Assembly (NCBI RefSeq): GCF_026230105.1
Contig: NC_079478.1
Span: forward strand, 32,193,653 to 32,257,652
Direction: 5' to 3'
Length of the DNA: 64,000 nt
Origin: Diorhabda sublineata
Lineage: Eukaryota; Arthropoda; Insecta; Coleoptera; Chrysomelidae
Every line of letters begins with the position of its first letter. The first letter of the stretch is position 1. The notes beneath the pieces were generated by a model. It saw nothing but the letters and a program-made list of their open reading frames with translations, ran no database searches and was not told where the DNA came from. This document shows positions 40,681-53,145 of this stretch, in pieces. The position numbers and the translations under genes were made by a program.

Positions 40681-40945
40681 TTGAGACCTCCGTCTTCTAT
40701 TCGCTACATGCTGCCTCACTCAGACTTCGCTTGGCAGCAGTCAGACATGGAAGTGTTGATCCCCTCTCCCAGCAAGTGTGAGGTTCTTTGGCAACTAACT
40801 GACGTTTATGGTAAAGAGTGCATGTCCGCAAATTATGCAGGGCATTTTCTGAAGCTCGCACGGAAGCTCACGATGAAGAGCGGAGTGAAATACCGCCAGT
40901 ATCCGATGCGATGGTCCAGAAGATCGCCAGTGAGCTGCTGTATAT
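40681..40945 (+). mobile_element. Probable mariner N-terminal fragment
   Basis: The + strand contains WQLTDVYGKECMSANYAGHF and, after a frameshift, PPVSDAMVQKIASELL. These resemble the second helix region and inter-domain linker of mariner transposases (LxxVYGExxMS ... RPxVSDxxVxKI). No catalytic part follows: the sequence runs into AT-rich DNA at about 40945. It lies 0.5 kb downstream of exon D. Confidence 0.5.
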
Positions 40946-41279
40946 ATATTATTTATATTAAATCTGGAACAATCAATATTTTATGAGAATAGCAAAACAG
41001 CAAATAATTTGTATCCAATTATTGAAAAAATGGTGGAAGCTCTCTATACAAAACAAGATAAGAACTTTGCTGGTACTGAAAATGAAACCGCACATGATAC
41101 GAGTAAGAACTATATAATTTCGCTGATGATCAATGTAATTAGTTTAGATGATTTTATCAAAATCGTAACGTGAAAAAATTGATTTATTTCCATGTATAAG
41201 TTCCTTCTATACCCTTTTGCTTTCGACGGGAAAACACACATGATGATATATTCCGATGTAAAATTCGAAGATCGACAAT

Positions 41280-42090
41280 TTTCATTGGATACTTTTCAAA
41301 ATCATTATCGAGGAAGTCAACAAAGTCCATGCAGGATACAGAATTGGTCACCGCTCCCTAAAGGTATTGTTTTATGCAGACTATGCTATTGCTGTAGCAG
41401 AAAATGAAGACGACTAAGAAACGTCTAATATATAAGATGAAAATTTCTGCTGAAAAATTTAATATGAACATCTTAGTCAATAACACTCAATCAATAGTAA
41501 TATCAAAAAATCCCATTAGATGCAAATTTGCAGCAGGTATCAAGATTCAATTACCTGGGAGTGAATATATCTGACAGAGGAGGCACGAACACAAGCGATG
41601 AAAGCATCAAAAGTCAGCGGCTGTCTGAGAGATATAGTATGGAGAAACAAAGCGATGAGCTCACAGAGCAATACCAGAATCTATAAAACATGTGTGAGAC
41701 CTATTTTCACATATGCCTCAGAAACCAGAGCCGAGACATGAACAACAAAAAGAATAATGAAAACCACAGAGATGAAAATACTGCGAAACATCAAGGGAGT
41801 CACCCTCAGAAACCGAATAAGAAATGATGACAAAAGAGAAGAATTGGGCGTGCAGGATGTGGTGAGATGGGTCAGGGCACGAAAAAGATTCTGGAGGGAT
41901 CTCGTAGAACGGATGCCAGAAGACAGATGGGCCAAGACTCAGAGACCGAACACACGCAGACATGCAGTCATACCACCATAGAGGTGGTACGAGAGCTGGA
42001 ATTTAGCTTCTCAGGAAGATCTAGGAAGAGGGCCAAACGTACAGGATTGAACAGGACCTGGTCCCATTGAAAGAGGAAGAAGAAGAAGAT
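41280..42090 (+). mobile_element. RTE-like LINE 3' part with (GAA)n tail
   Basis: Pieces on the + strand: GYRIGHRSLKVLFYADYAIA at about 41345 (the catalytic YADD has become YADY), ISAEKFNMNILVN, SNTRIYKTCVRPIFTYASET, MKTTEMKILRNIKGVTLRNR, VQDVVRWVRARKRFWRDLVE, RMPEDRW, and near 41975 RWYESWNLASQ in another frame. The element ends in GAGGAAGAAGAAGAAGA at 42071-42089. The same C-terminus and tail occur in reverse at 57908-58170. This pair shows where the 3' end of the family lies. Confidence 0.82.
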
Positions 42091-43089
42091 TTTTCAAAAT
42101 TTCTCGTAGTTTCCAAAACGAAAACAGAATATGTTACAATTTTTCGTAATGTTTATGACTTTTCTTGAAAAATTTCAACTGTCGAACCCGAATTTCGAAT
42201 TTCTGAGCACAAAAAATACCTTCTAGGTGATTTGTCGATTTCCAGTCATTGCATTGTTGCTATCAGCTTTATGGAGTAAATTATACTTTTCATAAACGAG
42301 GACCATGTCAAACCAAGTTCATCAAGTTTTATAATCTGTCTACATAAATTTGCTACTGATTGCCTATGCCTATGATTATTTGTATTCGCATATTCTGCGA
42401 CAAAACAACAGCATTTCTATAGACTACAAGTAAAAACCATTAGTATTATAAACTGATATATCAAATTCAAGTATTTACCGACTACTCTGAAATACATGCA
42501 TAGGGACGTTTGAATATATATAGTTTTCATTCAACTCATGTGCAGAATATGCAAATCTATCAAACTCGAAGATCTTCATACTCTTGTATCGTCCTCTGCG
42601 TCTTTATTCTGCTATCACGTGGGTATAACGTTTTATAGGTTTCGTTGTGGTAATAGAGTTCTCTTAAAAGAAAAGTCTCTAAGGATCATATATTAGATAG
42701 AAACTTTGGATCGAAAGCCAAATCTCTTTTCAACTCATTACCCTTATAATATTTTTTTATAGACTTCAAGTTATATCCCATAAAATGTATCGCCATAGCA
42801 GTCACTCTGAAGATACTCATATGTATATTAGTGTGCAGATACGAATGGGATGATAATGAATTATCGTATATTATACAGGTTTACTAATATGTAAATTTTG
42901 TTTTCAAAACAAATATTCTACACTTCTACCTATCTATGATGTGTCAAATACTCAATATTCGATACATAACGTGATTCACAAATATTCTTCGACTGTTATT
43001 TGTTGTTTGCCCAATTGTTTTCATTAGTTTGTTATAATAAACTGTGGAGAGGTATCTAGTTAACATTGGAGACTCTTGACTATTAGCTA

Positions 43090-43330
43090 CATATATCAGA
43101 AAGAGTATTTAGCATAAAGCAAGAAGAAAACTGCTTAGAGATATCAAATCAGAAGCACAGCAAGGAAGTGTATTAGGACCAGTCCTACACTTATCGTAAT
43201 CCTGATTAAAAGCCCGATACCATAGCCACTTTCGCTATGCAAGCTGTTGAAAATACTAGAGAAACTAAAGATGGATTACAAATAATTATCGATCAATTTC
43301 AATCATCGATTTAACCCAAAACCATAAATT
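43090..43330 (+). mobile_element. Jockey-like LINE RT fragment
   Basis: The + strand reads EAQQGSVLGPVLHLS (RT domain B, usually GVPQGSVLGPILYL), then after a shift TIATFAMQAVENTRETKDGL then QIIIDQFQSSI. TFAMQAV stands where TFADDTAI should be, so the catalytic aspartates are gone. The fragment is only about 240 bp. Confidence 0.7.
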
Positions 43331-43429
43331 TTAAAAATTTTGTGACTTATTTTTAAATATAATAAAATATTCTTTGGAAATGAATATTTTCATTATATTT
43401 ACAAAAATCACAGAAAAATAGAAGTGACA

Positions 43430-43690
43430 CATGTCTGTCACATCGAGCTGATATTCCTTTTTTACATGTGATGTGGAATATTTGGAACAATTATTTTTTT
43501 TGCATAAAGCCACACCACATTTTCCACATATAATTTGGAAGAATTCTGTACACTTGGAGAATTTGCACCTAATCTTTGTTCTTGTCGTACTACAGTAGAA
43601 GGAACATGTTTTGCAAGACATTTGTGCTTTTTAGCCTGAATTGAATTATGACTCTTGATTAGTTTTTTCTGTCCAAGTTGACACAAAGTT
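43430..43690 (-). mobile_element. piggyBac transposase C-terminal cysteine-rich fragment
   Basis: The minus strand reads QAKKHKCLAKHVPSTVVRQ and, after a frame change, IICGKCGVALCKKNNC. KKHKxxxKHVP and CxKCxVxLCxxxxC are features of the C-terminal zinc-binding domain of piggyBac transposases. The catalytic domain is missing. A mariner copy begins about 55 bp to the right. Confidence 0.65.
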
Positions 43691-43745
43691 CAGCTACCTG
43701 CAATCGAAGACATATCCTATTCATGGTTTCATGATGCAATTTTTA

Positions 43746-44679
43746 CTCTAATTAGCCCAGACCAGTTCCATGCAAAAACAAAATATTGTGTTACCATATC
43801 AACGAACAATAACTTATTAGAAGTGTCAGTATAAAGTTTGACGTCAAAAAAGTAAACCAGAGCTACAAAATAAAATAAAAAAAAAGATGTTAAGAGGTAA
43901 GCAGATTTACGAAGATATGCTTAATACACTTGGTGATCAATGTCCTTCGTATGCGATGGTGAAAAATTGGACTGAAGCTTTAAAAGAGGTAAATTTTCCA
44001 TTGAATATGATAACCGATCGGGAATGCGGCCAGTTTCTGTGTCAGTCCCTGAAAATATCGATGCAGTTCATGACATGATTTTATCAGACCGTCGAAACAA
44101 AGCAACAATCGATGGAAAGACGACACTCTGGTTCTCCAAGACCTAAGAAGTTTCGTGTCCAAAAATCTGCTGGAAAAGTTCTTGCTTCAATTTTTTGGAA
44201 TTGCCATGGAGTAATCATTGATTTTTTAGATAAGGGTAGAACAATAACTGAAGATTACTATTCGACATTACTGACTACTGTACGGAAAAAAATTGAGGAG
44301 AAAAGACGCGGAAAGCTATCCAAATGTGTTTGGTTTTTGCAGGACAACTTCCCTGCACACAAATTTCATGTTATCATGGAAAAAATTCGTGATTTAGGGT
44401 TTGAATTACTAGAACACCCCCCTTATTCACCAGATTTGGCTCCGTCCGACTATCATCTCTTTCCTCAACTAAAAAATAAGTTTAAAAGGTCGTAAATTAT
44501 CTTCCAACGAGGAGGTAATAAAAGCTGTAGAGGTCTGGTTTGCAGAGCAGAGCAAGAAGAAACATTTTTTTAAAGGTCTTGAGTCGTTGCAGGTTCGCTG
44601 TAATAAATGTATCAAATCAAGAGGAGAATATTTTGTTTGGTTCTATAGTAGGTTAAAAATTTTTCAATATATCCTCGTA
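43746..44679 (+). mobile_element. mariner element, copy 2, internally deleted
   Basis: It is closely related to the copy at 26581-27778. The flanking block with ACCAGTTCCATGCA, the HTH start LRGKQIYEDMLNTLG, KFRVQKSAGKVLASIFWNC, DKGRTITEDYYSTLLTTVRK, FLQDNFPAHK with the second aspartate and LEHPPYSPDLAPSDYHLFPQ with the third all match. The right TIR (AATATATCCTCGTA) is intact. The left TIR is missing or unrecognisable. It retains the SYAMVKNWTEAL segment lost from copy 1 but lacks about 220 bp between 44096 and 44097. It sits in the D-E intron. Confidence 0.87.
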
Positions 44680-47599
44680 CATGTACTTGCCTCCTTTCAC
44701 TTCGCACTAAGATTTTATAGTATCCCATGATACTACTACTATCTTGGGTAGATCAATGTTGACGTTTCTCTTATTTTTTTTTGTTATAACATCGAACCTG
44801 TCATTTGGCACTTCATTTACGAAATTCAGCACCATCGTAACAACCTTATTGTCTTTCCAAACAATATTTGAAATTTCAATAGCATTAACAATGATTCAAA
44901 GTCGGAATTATAATATCATCGTCATCAAAATCCATTCTATATTCACCATTAAGAAAAAAGTCAATAATTCCATTTTCACGAAGTTGGTAACGCCGTGAAG
45001 ACATTTTAAGAAAAGTAATTTTGTATTAACTATAACATATTTTTTATTTTCGATTATTAATGTTACTTAAATGGCACAAACCTTTCTAAAATACAAATAC
45101 AAAAAAAATTTATAAATTTAGTCCAACAAACTATATTTTTATATACTTTTAGCATAAACCAACTTGCAACGGACAACGAACTATTGAAATAAACTTTCTA
45201 TAATATAATAGTAACGCTATTCCTGTGTAAAATCGTTTAATTCTATATAATAATATAATTAAAGTTGATTATTTCGGTAGTACGGTATGAAACCTTAATG
45301 GTACCAAGAGTGAAAGCGAAAAAAAGTCCGTATGAATTTTGTACTTCTGTTACAAAAATGTCACGAGGGTATACAAGGTGAGGTGCCTCATGTCATCACA
45401 GCCAAATACCTATATATCACATCATAGAAAAAAAGAAAGGTAGCAATCAAATTGGAAAGATATATATATTGGATACTGAGAAGAATTCTATTCTATCTAC
45501 ATGCAATAGAGTGTAGTTGTTTAAGCAATTTTCGATACCGGCACACAATTCTCAAATTTTGTCAAAGAAAGTAATATCCAAAAGAATACATAGATTCCAG
45601 AGGAAACTACCAAGAAACATAATAAATGTCCCTTGGAACACTAGACAGAGTGACCACCATTCTATTAGTACCTGATAATGTATACTTTTTGTTGATAGCC
45701 AAGACCAAAAGCATGAATAACTGCTTTTAGATCATATGAATATAGACGTCATTCATTTCCTGTACAACATTAACTAAACAAAAAAATTTAAGAAGGAGAA
45801 AGCTAAGTTAGCTTGATAGCTCATTCTTTTGTGTAAAACAGTTTACACGTTAGCGTTGGTGATAGTTGTACTTGAGAAACTATTAGAAAGATCCTTAGTT
45901 TTAAGAATTAAATTATCAAATTGAATTGAACGATCAGATCGAATTCCGAAATGGGTCGATTAAGGATTAATGAATTAAGGAAAAGATCATGTTTAATTTG
46001 TAATTATGAAAAAATCCTTCCACGTGCATTATGACTACATTGCCGCTATCGAACTCATTGAATGTATGAACTTCATAATAAATATTTGAGTGTTCTGATA
46101 CAGGAACATCTACTGTGGGATGTTCTTATCACCATAGTTATGAATTATCTGGGGTCTCCACAATTCAACATTAAATATGTAACACGAATATTGTCTATTC
46201 AATAGCTGGAAATGGTATACAAGACAGTTCAAGAAACTTGTATTTCTTATGGCATCCTTGATTGGGAAGAAGCAGTTTAAGATTTTCTAAAATAATTATA
46301 AACGATGATGAGCTGATTTTTTCGAATAAATTAGGAAAAAAAGTATTTATTTTTAAACATATCATATAAAAATTTTATTTTATCAATATACTACTTAAGA
46401 ATATCGAGTCGAATTAGAGCAAAAATAGGAATGCAGGTACAAAAAGTCACACCCAGTGCAAAATTAGTAAGTCTGTTCACAATTCTATTATAAACAAAAT
46501 ATATAAAAATTTTATGAATCCGATAACTGAAAAAATATTCACTCAAGCCACCTTTTTTGAAATTTAACGATCTTTATTTGCACACCTTTGAAGTGGTTAT
46601 ATTTTAAAGTGGTTTTCCTGGTAGATCTACTTCACGTATTTGTTCTGATTCTGCTCAATTCTAGACTATTAAATAATAATAAGACATTGACAAGGGTTGA
46701 AAATTATGAAAGCGATGTTTATTAAAGGAAGACTATGATTGATAATCGTCCCTCTTCTTCTCATTCTTCATCTTTTCCTTGTTCTTTTACTCCATATTGA
46801 TTAGGTTAGTGAATTGCCTCAACAGTGATATATCCCATGTATTTTCGTTGTTATTAAACGAATCCTCAACTGCTTGTGATTGTGAACATTGGAGGACGAT
46901 CACCCTTGATTATTTGTACATGCTAAAGAAAAAACAACTTCTTACCTGCTCAAATTAGAACTACATCCCTTCTTACAGCTGCAAAACGTTGTGTGCAGCA
47001 GTTTTCTAATGAATTTTCGACCAACTCCCTTCCAGTTTTTTTATCTCGCTGATACTCAAATCATATTTAAACTTGTTAATATACCAGTGAAAATGTTGAT
47101 GAGTAGACAAGCTCATCGCACTTTTCTTATTTCGAGTATTTTCAACGAAACATGCAGATCGAAATTTAACTGAGTTTGTAATTTTTTTTGAAGCTTAAAA
47201 CTTAGAGAGAAGGAACCGAATTCTGTGATAATTTCTTCTAGCGTTAAATTAATCTTCTGGGATGTTGAAACAAATTTCACACAATAGAAAGTAAATTTTT
47301 CGACGAATATACGAAGGTTTTCCGGAAAACTCTGACTCAAACCTGAAAATTTCAATGCTTGATATATTGGGAAATATATTTGCGTATGCATTGAGAGATT
47401 CTGACTAAAATTTCAAGAGATTTGGATGCTTAATTTTTGTTTGACAACCGTTTAAGTGAGTCGTTGAAAACATTTTTTATCAAAAATTGGAAAGTTCAGT
47501 ATGGAGTTGTCATCAACTATTTGTTGTGCAGCAATATCATCGAAAAAATTCACTAATGATACTGGATGATCATTGGATTAAGATTGGAAGATATAAAAT
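44680..47599. other. Intron sequence with no firm element
   Basis: AT-rich part of the D-E intron. A weak reverse-transcriptase-like reading around 45850-45960 was not strong enough to call. No exon with Ig features was found. Confidence 0.4.
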
Positions 47600-48200
47600 G
47601 TTATCGGCATATTAAACGAACACATTTGCCACAATTAACCGAAGAATTTTATGCATGTGTAAAGTATATACGCGATGGGTACCCCATTTGTTAAGACTAC
47701 AGACTCTAGGATTCAATAACGCCATTTGAATAAAATCAAATTTTTTACCTCGATTTATAATTGTGGATGTAGTCTGGAGCCACCACTATAATCCTGGATA
47801 AAAAAAACATTTAGGTTTCAGCCACCGAAAAACGGTTGTCAACGTTTTTTGGGATTGTGTTTAGCGACTATTTCCAAAAAAGTAAAACGATAATAGTAGA
47901 GTGTTATGGATCATGGATTGATTAGGTGAAAAGAGAAATTTTAAAAACGACTGCTTTTTATTAAAAAGAAAACCCTTATTCATCATCATAACGTGTGCCA
48001 TGGCTAAAATTAACGAGTTGCACTGCAAATTAGTTGACCACCGTATTCAGCAGATCTAGTTCCCAACGTCATTTTTCTGTTTCCTAGCCTTCAAGTTTCA
48101 CTTGCTGATATTTTCATTAAATGATGATGTCATCGCATAAATAAATGGCTATTTTGAGGAGAAAAATGGTAGCTAATATTTGAAAGTGTTAAGAATGTGA
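47600..48200 (+). mobile_element. mariner transposase fragment
   Basis: Across several frames: CKVYTRWVPHLL, then FIIVDVVWSHHYNPG (usually FITVDETWVHHYTPE, so the D-E pair is altered), TVVNVFWDCV, KTLIHHHNVCHG, and PPYSADLVPNVIFLFPSL in place of PPYSPDLAPSDFFLFPxL. Each catalytic box is recognisable but damaged. No TIRs were found. Confidence 0.7.
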
Positions 48201-49689
48201 AAACGCCAATGACCTTAAGAAGACATGTTGAAAAATAAAAATTTTCAGATTGTTTTTGAGCTTTTCTGATAGATAGAGTGGTATTTTCATTTGTATTACT
48301 GTTTCAATTATGTATTTAAATATATAAGGCCAATAACAGCTCTTATATTTCAGAATTGGTCGCTCCAAAGGAAAAAAGTATCTAGAATTATGAATAATTA
48401 TCAGATCTGCAATCATTGTCTCGAAAAAACCTTTACTTTTCGGGTGTCATATTGATGAGAGTCTTCATTTATGATGGTGTCTTAAAAAATCTCATCAATT
48501 TTCGGTTTATTGCAACTTTTTCGATGTCTAAATTGACTATATCAAGTTGTAAATCAAATATGTTTTATTTAGTTCGTTTTTACTTCCTGCAAACTGTCAA
48601 TTATCTACGGAAACTGTGAATTGAAGATAATAAATAAACTGTAACGATACAAAAATATATAAAGAATACAAAATAACTCATTACATTCGTAATACTAATG
48701 CGAAATATTTTTATAATGGTATTTTCTCCCCTTTTCAATCTTCATAATCCGTACCTGGGATCCTATTACGATTTAAATCAACACAACCAATATTTTCATT
48801 ATACGAACATTATTTTCCTTTCATCTGCAATTTCAAAATGTCGATATTGTGTTTATCTGTGAATTTGACTGATAGGAGTATCTATATGAGAGACTCCGAT
48901 ACTATTTATTTAAAATGATTAACAACCGTACCAATAACAACAGCATCCAACGTTCATGTGCATAATATACCGATCGTTACACACCTGTGTCTGTCTCTAT
49001 TGACGCAACAGTTGGCGAAATGACACATTTAAATATCATGGGTCTTTTTATTCTTTTTATTCACACACAAATTTTCTGTTTCTCTTTCCTGTCCACGCTA
49101 TTTTTCTTTGTTTTGAAATTCTGGCGATTGGTTTAATTACAGGATCTATATTCAAGTATTCTTCAATGGTTTCGTTTCTCATTCGATATTCTTTACTCTG
49201 ACTGAGTACTTCATTTCTGCTACTTGAATTTTGCTTTTGAGTGAATTTCCAAGTAGGTACCCAGCTTTCACGACAATGTATAAGGCTGGTCTAAATATTT
49301 ATTCATACACGTTTTTATTATTATTTATTTTCTTGACATAAAACATTCACCACTGCTTCTTTATGTCTATATCAGAATATTCGAAACTCTTCTCTTGTAT
49401 CTCATCTATTTTGATTTTGTTTCCTTTTTTTTTCACTACCATTATTTTTTCCTCTACATTATTGGTATTCATATTCTTTATTCTAATCTCTGCTTCCCTG
49501 CTAAACAAACTCAACTTCAACTATTCTAATATTTCTCTATCCTATTTTTATATCTTTCCATTTTTGTTTTCACTTCCAATAGAATATCCATTTTCATTGT
49601 AAGTACCACCGGTGTCAGTACTTTAGTCTTAAAATTTCTTTTGTCGTGAAACTCTCGATGTGATCATTACTTTTACTCACCTATTTGCT

Positions 49690-50150
49690 AGTTGTTCCAT
49701 AAAAACATTCGATGTTGCTTTTCAACTCCTCTTTGTTATGTACTTCTCCATATTTCATTCTTTTGAACACTGACAACTATTTTTTAAATGTCGAAAAAAC
49801 CAATATAACGGTATTATTTCTCTGAAGCTGCTATTCGACTACCTCAATTTGTTATTTATCATAATTCTCAGTCTGCTTTCTAAGTGCTTTCGTGATTTTT
49901 GAAACAGAGCTCATATGTTTTGCATCTATAACTATTGCAGTCGCTGCTTTACCTCTTTCCAGCTTCTATACTGCTTGATCAACATCTACTGCTCGTATTA
50001 GTTTTTCGTTTCCGTCGTTTTCTAGTTTTATACTCTACTATACTACTATACCATTCTCAAGGTATCTTTCCCTCCGCTCTATACTTTATTACCTTCTTTA
50101 TAACTTTAAAGGAGAGGTTTTGATTGCCTTCACTGTCTTTGACCTGTCTT
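49690..50150 (-). mobile_element. Possible LINE remnant
   Basis: One minus-strand stretch, ENDGNEKLIRAVDVDQAV followed after a stop by KLERGKAATAIVIDAKHM, resembles the segment before the RT domain in RTE-type LINEs (EVxxAVxKMKxGKAxGPDxI). Nothing else nearby confirms it. The + strand is very T/C-rich over 49400-50100. Confidence 0.3.
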
Positions 50151-51599
50151 CTTACTTTACTATAAAGATAAATGTCTCCTTTTAACTACGTCCTACGAAT
50201 TGTTAATTTCCAAAAATATTTTTCAAAATCCGTGCTTTTATTTGAAGGGCAATGTCATTGGCAAAATAATAACTTTTATTTCACATTTCACACTTTAGAT
50301 ACAGCTACAGCTAGTTTCCAAATGTTTCAAAGGAACAAAAAATATATTGAAACAACATCGTTAGTCTGAAATCACTTCCAAAAAAGCTTTTTTCATGTTT
50401 TAGAACAGAAAGTAATCGAAGAGAGCCAAATTAGGTTAGATATAAAATCGTAACTAACGCAAGTTCGTTTATTTTTTTGCAAAAATAACGTCGTGCTTGA
50501 GCAAAACTTTTCTTCAACAAATTTGTGATTAAAAGATGTCATCAAATCATTATTGGCTAGTTTGCCTTCCATCTAACTAAATATTTCACCTTTTGAATCT
50601 AAAAACTCTGTTCCTATGACCTTATTGACCGAAAACTAGGTCTTGGCTCCCGACGAGCTCCATCAGCTGTTGAAATTCCTTTTCTAGATTTAAGTATGTA
50701 TTTATGAAACCATATCTCATTCCATCTTTAGATTATCCACTTTGTACTTGATAAGTTGAATTTATCCTAACTGAAATCTCATGATGAAAAGGTTCAACGG
50801 AACTGGTGGAGTAATAGTTATTTACGTAACTATTTATTAAGAGATCGATATTGTTGAACAAGAGTAATATTTGCCAAAACGAGCGCCAGCGAGTTTTGCA
50901 AATTACGCGGGACGGTTAGCAGGATATTTTGACGAAATAAAATGTAGAAAGATTTATAAAAGACGCTGAAGACGCATCAATCTTGTTGACCTCCTCAAAA
51001 AATATAGAAATACTAGACCTCCTGCTGTAAAGCCCGACAGATTTTTTGTGCATGTGTATTATAATGGAAAATGAGGCATACAACTCATGGGCAGAATTAC
51101 AATCAAAAATTGCTCACTACCTGGGTCTACCTCACGTTTATGGATACACAGGACATTGTTTTCAGACGCTTTTCAGCATCTCTCCTGGCAGACTCAAGAG
51201 ATTCTGAAAATAAAGCAACATAGAGGTTAGGAATCGAACAGTGTAGCCGAAAGCTGGGAAATTAGAAAATGTAAAAAGAATTTCAGAAAAAATTTTGGGT
51301 AAAGTCCCTGGCATACATATAGATATAACATTCAAGAGAATATTCACCCAGAAAATGGACTTACTTTAAATCACTGTGTCTTTAATGATGTTTTACATAA
51401 CTGATATATGAAGGATATGAAAAATGTGATGTTTCCTAAAGTCAAGGAGTGACTTAATGTATCACATTGGATAGCGTAATTAGATAAAATAATTATTTAA
51501 ATTTCAATTCATGTTTTGATGAATTATAATACTATTTACGCTCAAATGGTGGTCGAATATTTTTCAGTGTTTTCAAACATTCGTTCATATTAATCACAA

Positions 51600-51950
51600 T
51601 CTCTTTAAGACAATAACATTTGGCAGCAGCAAGGTGGAACTCCAATATCAATATTGCGAGGCAATATCTATATAATATGTTTCCAATAAGATCGATTTGT
51701 AGGACTTGGTTTCAACGAATGATCGTCGCCCTTTAACTGTTTCCTATAGGATATTTCAAAGAAGTTTTATAAATAAAGAACCTGTTAATATTTCTGAACT
51801 GGAAAAAAGGATTACCACACAGCAGTCCAGAATTCATTGAAATATATTGGAAAGTTTTGAAAATGATATGGATTATTTTGATGAAGAAAAAATTGTACAA
51901 AACGCTTAAAGATATCAATCATCAATTACAGCTTTTAATGTGTTATTGTG
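51600..51950 (+). mobile_element. Tc1-like transposase C-terminal fragment
   Basis: The + strand shows a degraded QQDGA region at about 51625, then YNMFPIRSICR (usually FPxRWIGR), and SFINKEPVNISELEKRITTQ followed in another frame by NILESFENDMDYFDEEK. The last part resembles the C-terminal tail (KPVNIEELKQRITxx ... VFENFxxRLxxCxDxEG) of the family represented at 9380-9900 and 36330-36560. It is about 1 kb upstream of exon E. Confidence 0.55.
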
Positions 51951-52955
51951 ATAAATATTACCTACAATAAACCGCACGAGGTTCAAAGAAAAATTTCAGT
52001 CATATAATAAGTTAACTACATGTTAATATTCTATCAGGTCGAAAGTTTTGATCAGATCCATAAGAAAATAAGTTGTCTTCTCGAAGTAGTATTACTGAAA
52101 TACCGTGATTATGGAATTAATTATGTTATCGATTATATCCAGTGGTTTGTTTAATGAATCATCCATGGTCTCTAGCAGTTGTTTCCCGTGCATCTGATAT
52201 CCTCATTATTAGTGGATTGTTAACCCACTATTTAGAAAAGTTGACACAATTGACCACGATGAAGAAACTAAACGACAAATAATGCATAACTCGATATAAA
52301 ACATTGCGCGTTGTAAACGTTTCCTTGCAAAATTCCTCCCTCCATTAACGGCAGATGAAATAGCAACACACTAAAAGGAATTAATTTCAAATACTCACAC
52401 CACAGCTACCATAAAATCTTTTATGAGATAATTGGCTTCGGAGGCGCCATCAACAATGACTATCAAATCTTATAGCTTCAGCTAATGTTTCTTTCTCAAA
52501 ATACAATTCGGTAATGGTATAGTTAAATACGAAATAACATCTTAATATTATTAGATTGGCTTCATTAGCAAGAGTGAGGACAATGCTTCTCATTGGGATA
52601 TAAATTTTCTAACAATTGAATTAGACTCGGTGGTGTTTGAGAAGGAATAATGGCAGTTTCAGAATATAATCCTTTTGGTATATACAATGAAATTATCTTT
52701 TAGTGGAAACATAAAACATAATCAGGAATAAGACAAAACTAATTACGTATGAATCATTCCATTATTGCTCACTTTTTTCATTCGAGGAGAAAATTAGACA
52801 CGATCTAAAAGAATATCAAAAAGTTTTTCTGACAATTAAATAAGCACTATCGTGAATTTTGTATGCATATAATTTGTAATTGTTACGCTCACATAACATT
52901 TTCCTACAGGGCCAATTCACTGTTATTTCAAACATTAAGACCTTTTACATTCCAG

Positions 52956-53086
52956 ATGTACCGATTGTAACCTTGAGAATGGGAACCACATTGAACCCTG
53001 AGGATATCAAAGAAGGGGATGACGTTTATTTTGAATGTCTGGTACAATCAAATCCGAAATCACATAAATTGACTTGGTATCACAAT
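52956..53086 (+). CDS. Sidestep-like exon E: first half of Ig4
   Basis: The acceptor is CATTCCAG and the donor is GTAAGT. It starts in phase 1, where T from exon D plus AT gives tyrosine in VHYVPIVTLRMG. It ends in phase 0. It carries LNPEDIKEGDDVYFEC with the B-strand cysteine, then NPKSHKLTWYHN with the core tryptophan. The pattern IKEGDDVYFEC is typical of Sidestep and Beat-partner Ig domains. An alternative AG at 52911-52912 lies upstream, but it would add residues that break the expected WRLNVHYVP linker, so the 52956 acceptor is preferred. Exon F follows after only 59 bp. Confidence 0.92.
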
Positions 53087-53145
53087 GTAAGTATCATCTT
53101 CCATCTTACATGAACAGTTGTTTTAATCGATTTTCATTTTTACAG

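Noticed and set aside
45850..45960. Weak reverse-transcriptase-like reading
   Set aside because: A stretch like VVLEKLLERSLVLRIK resembles an RT entry segment, but nothing before or after supports it.
49363..49602. Hydrophobic + strand frame resembling a membrane protein
   Set aside because: It arises from a T/C-rich stretch that gives Phe, Leu, Ile and Ser in any frame; nothing indicates a real gene.
52912..52955. Alternative upstream 3' splice site for exon E
   Set aside because: The AG at 52911-52912 would insert residues that break the expected Ig3-Ig4 linker; the AG at 52954-52955 gives the right phase and the family-like join.
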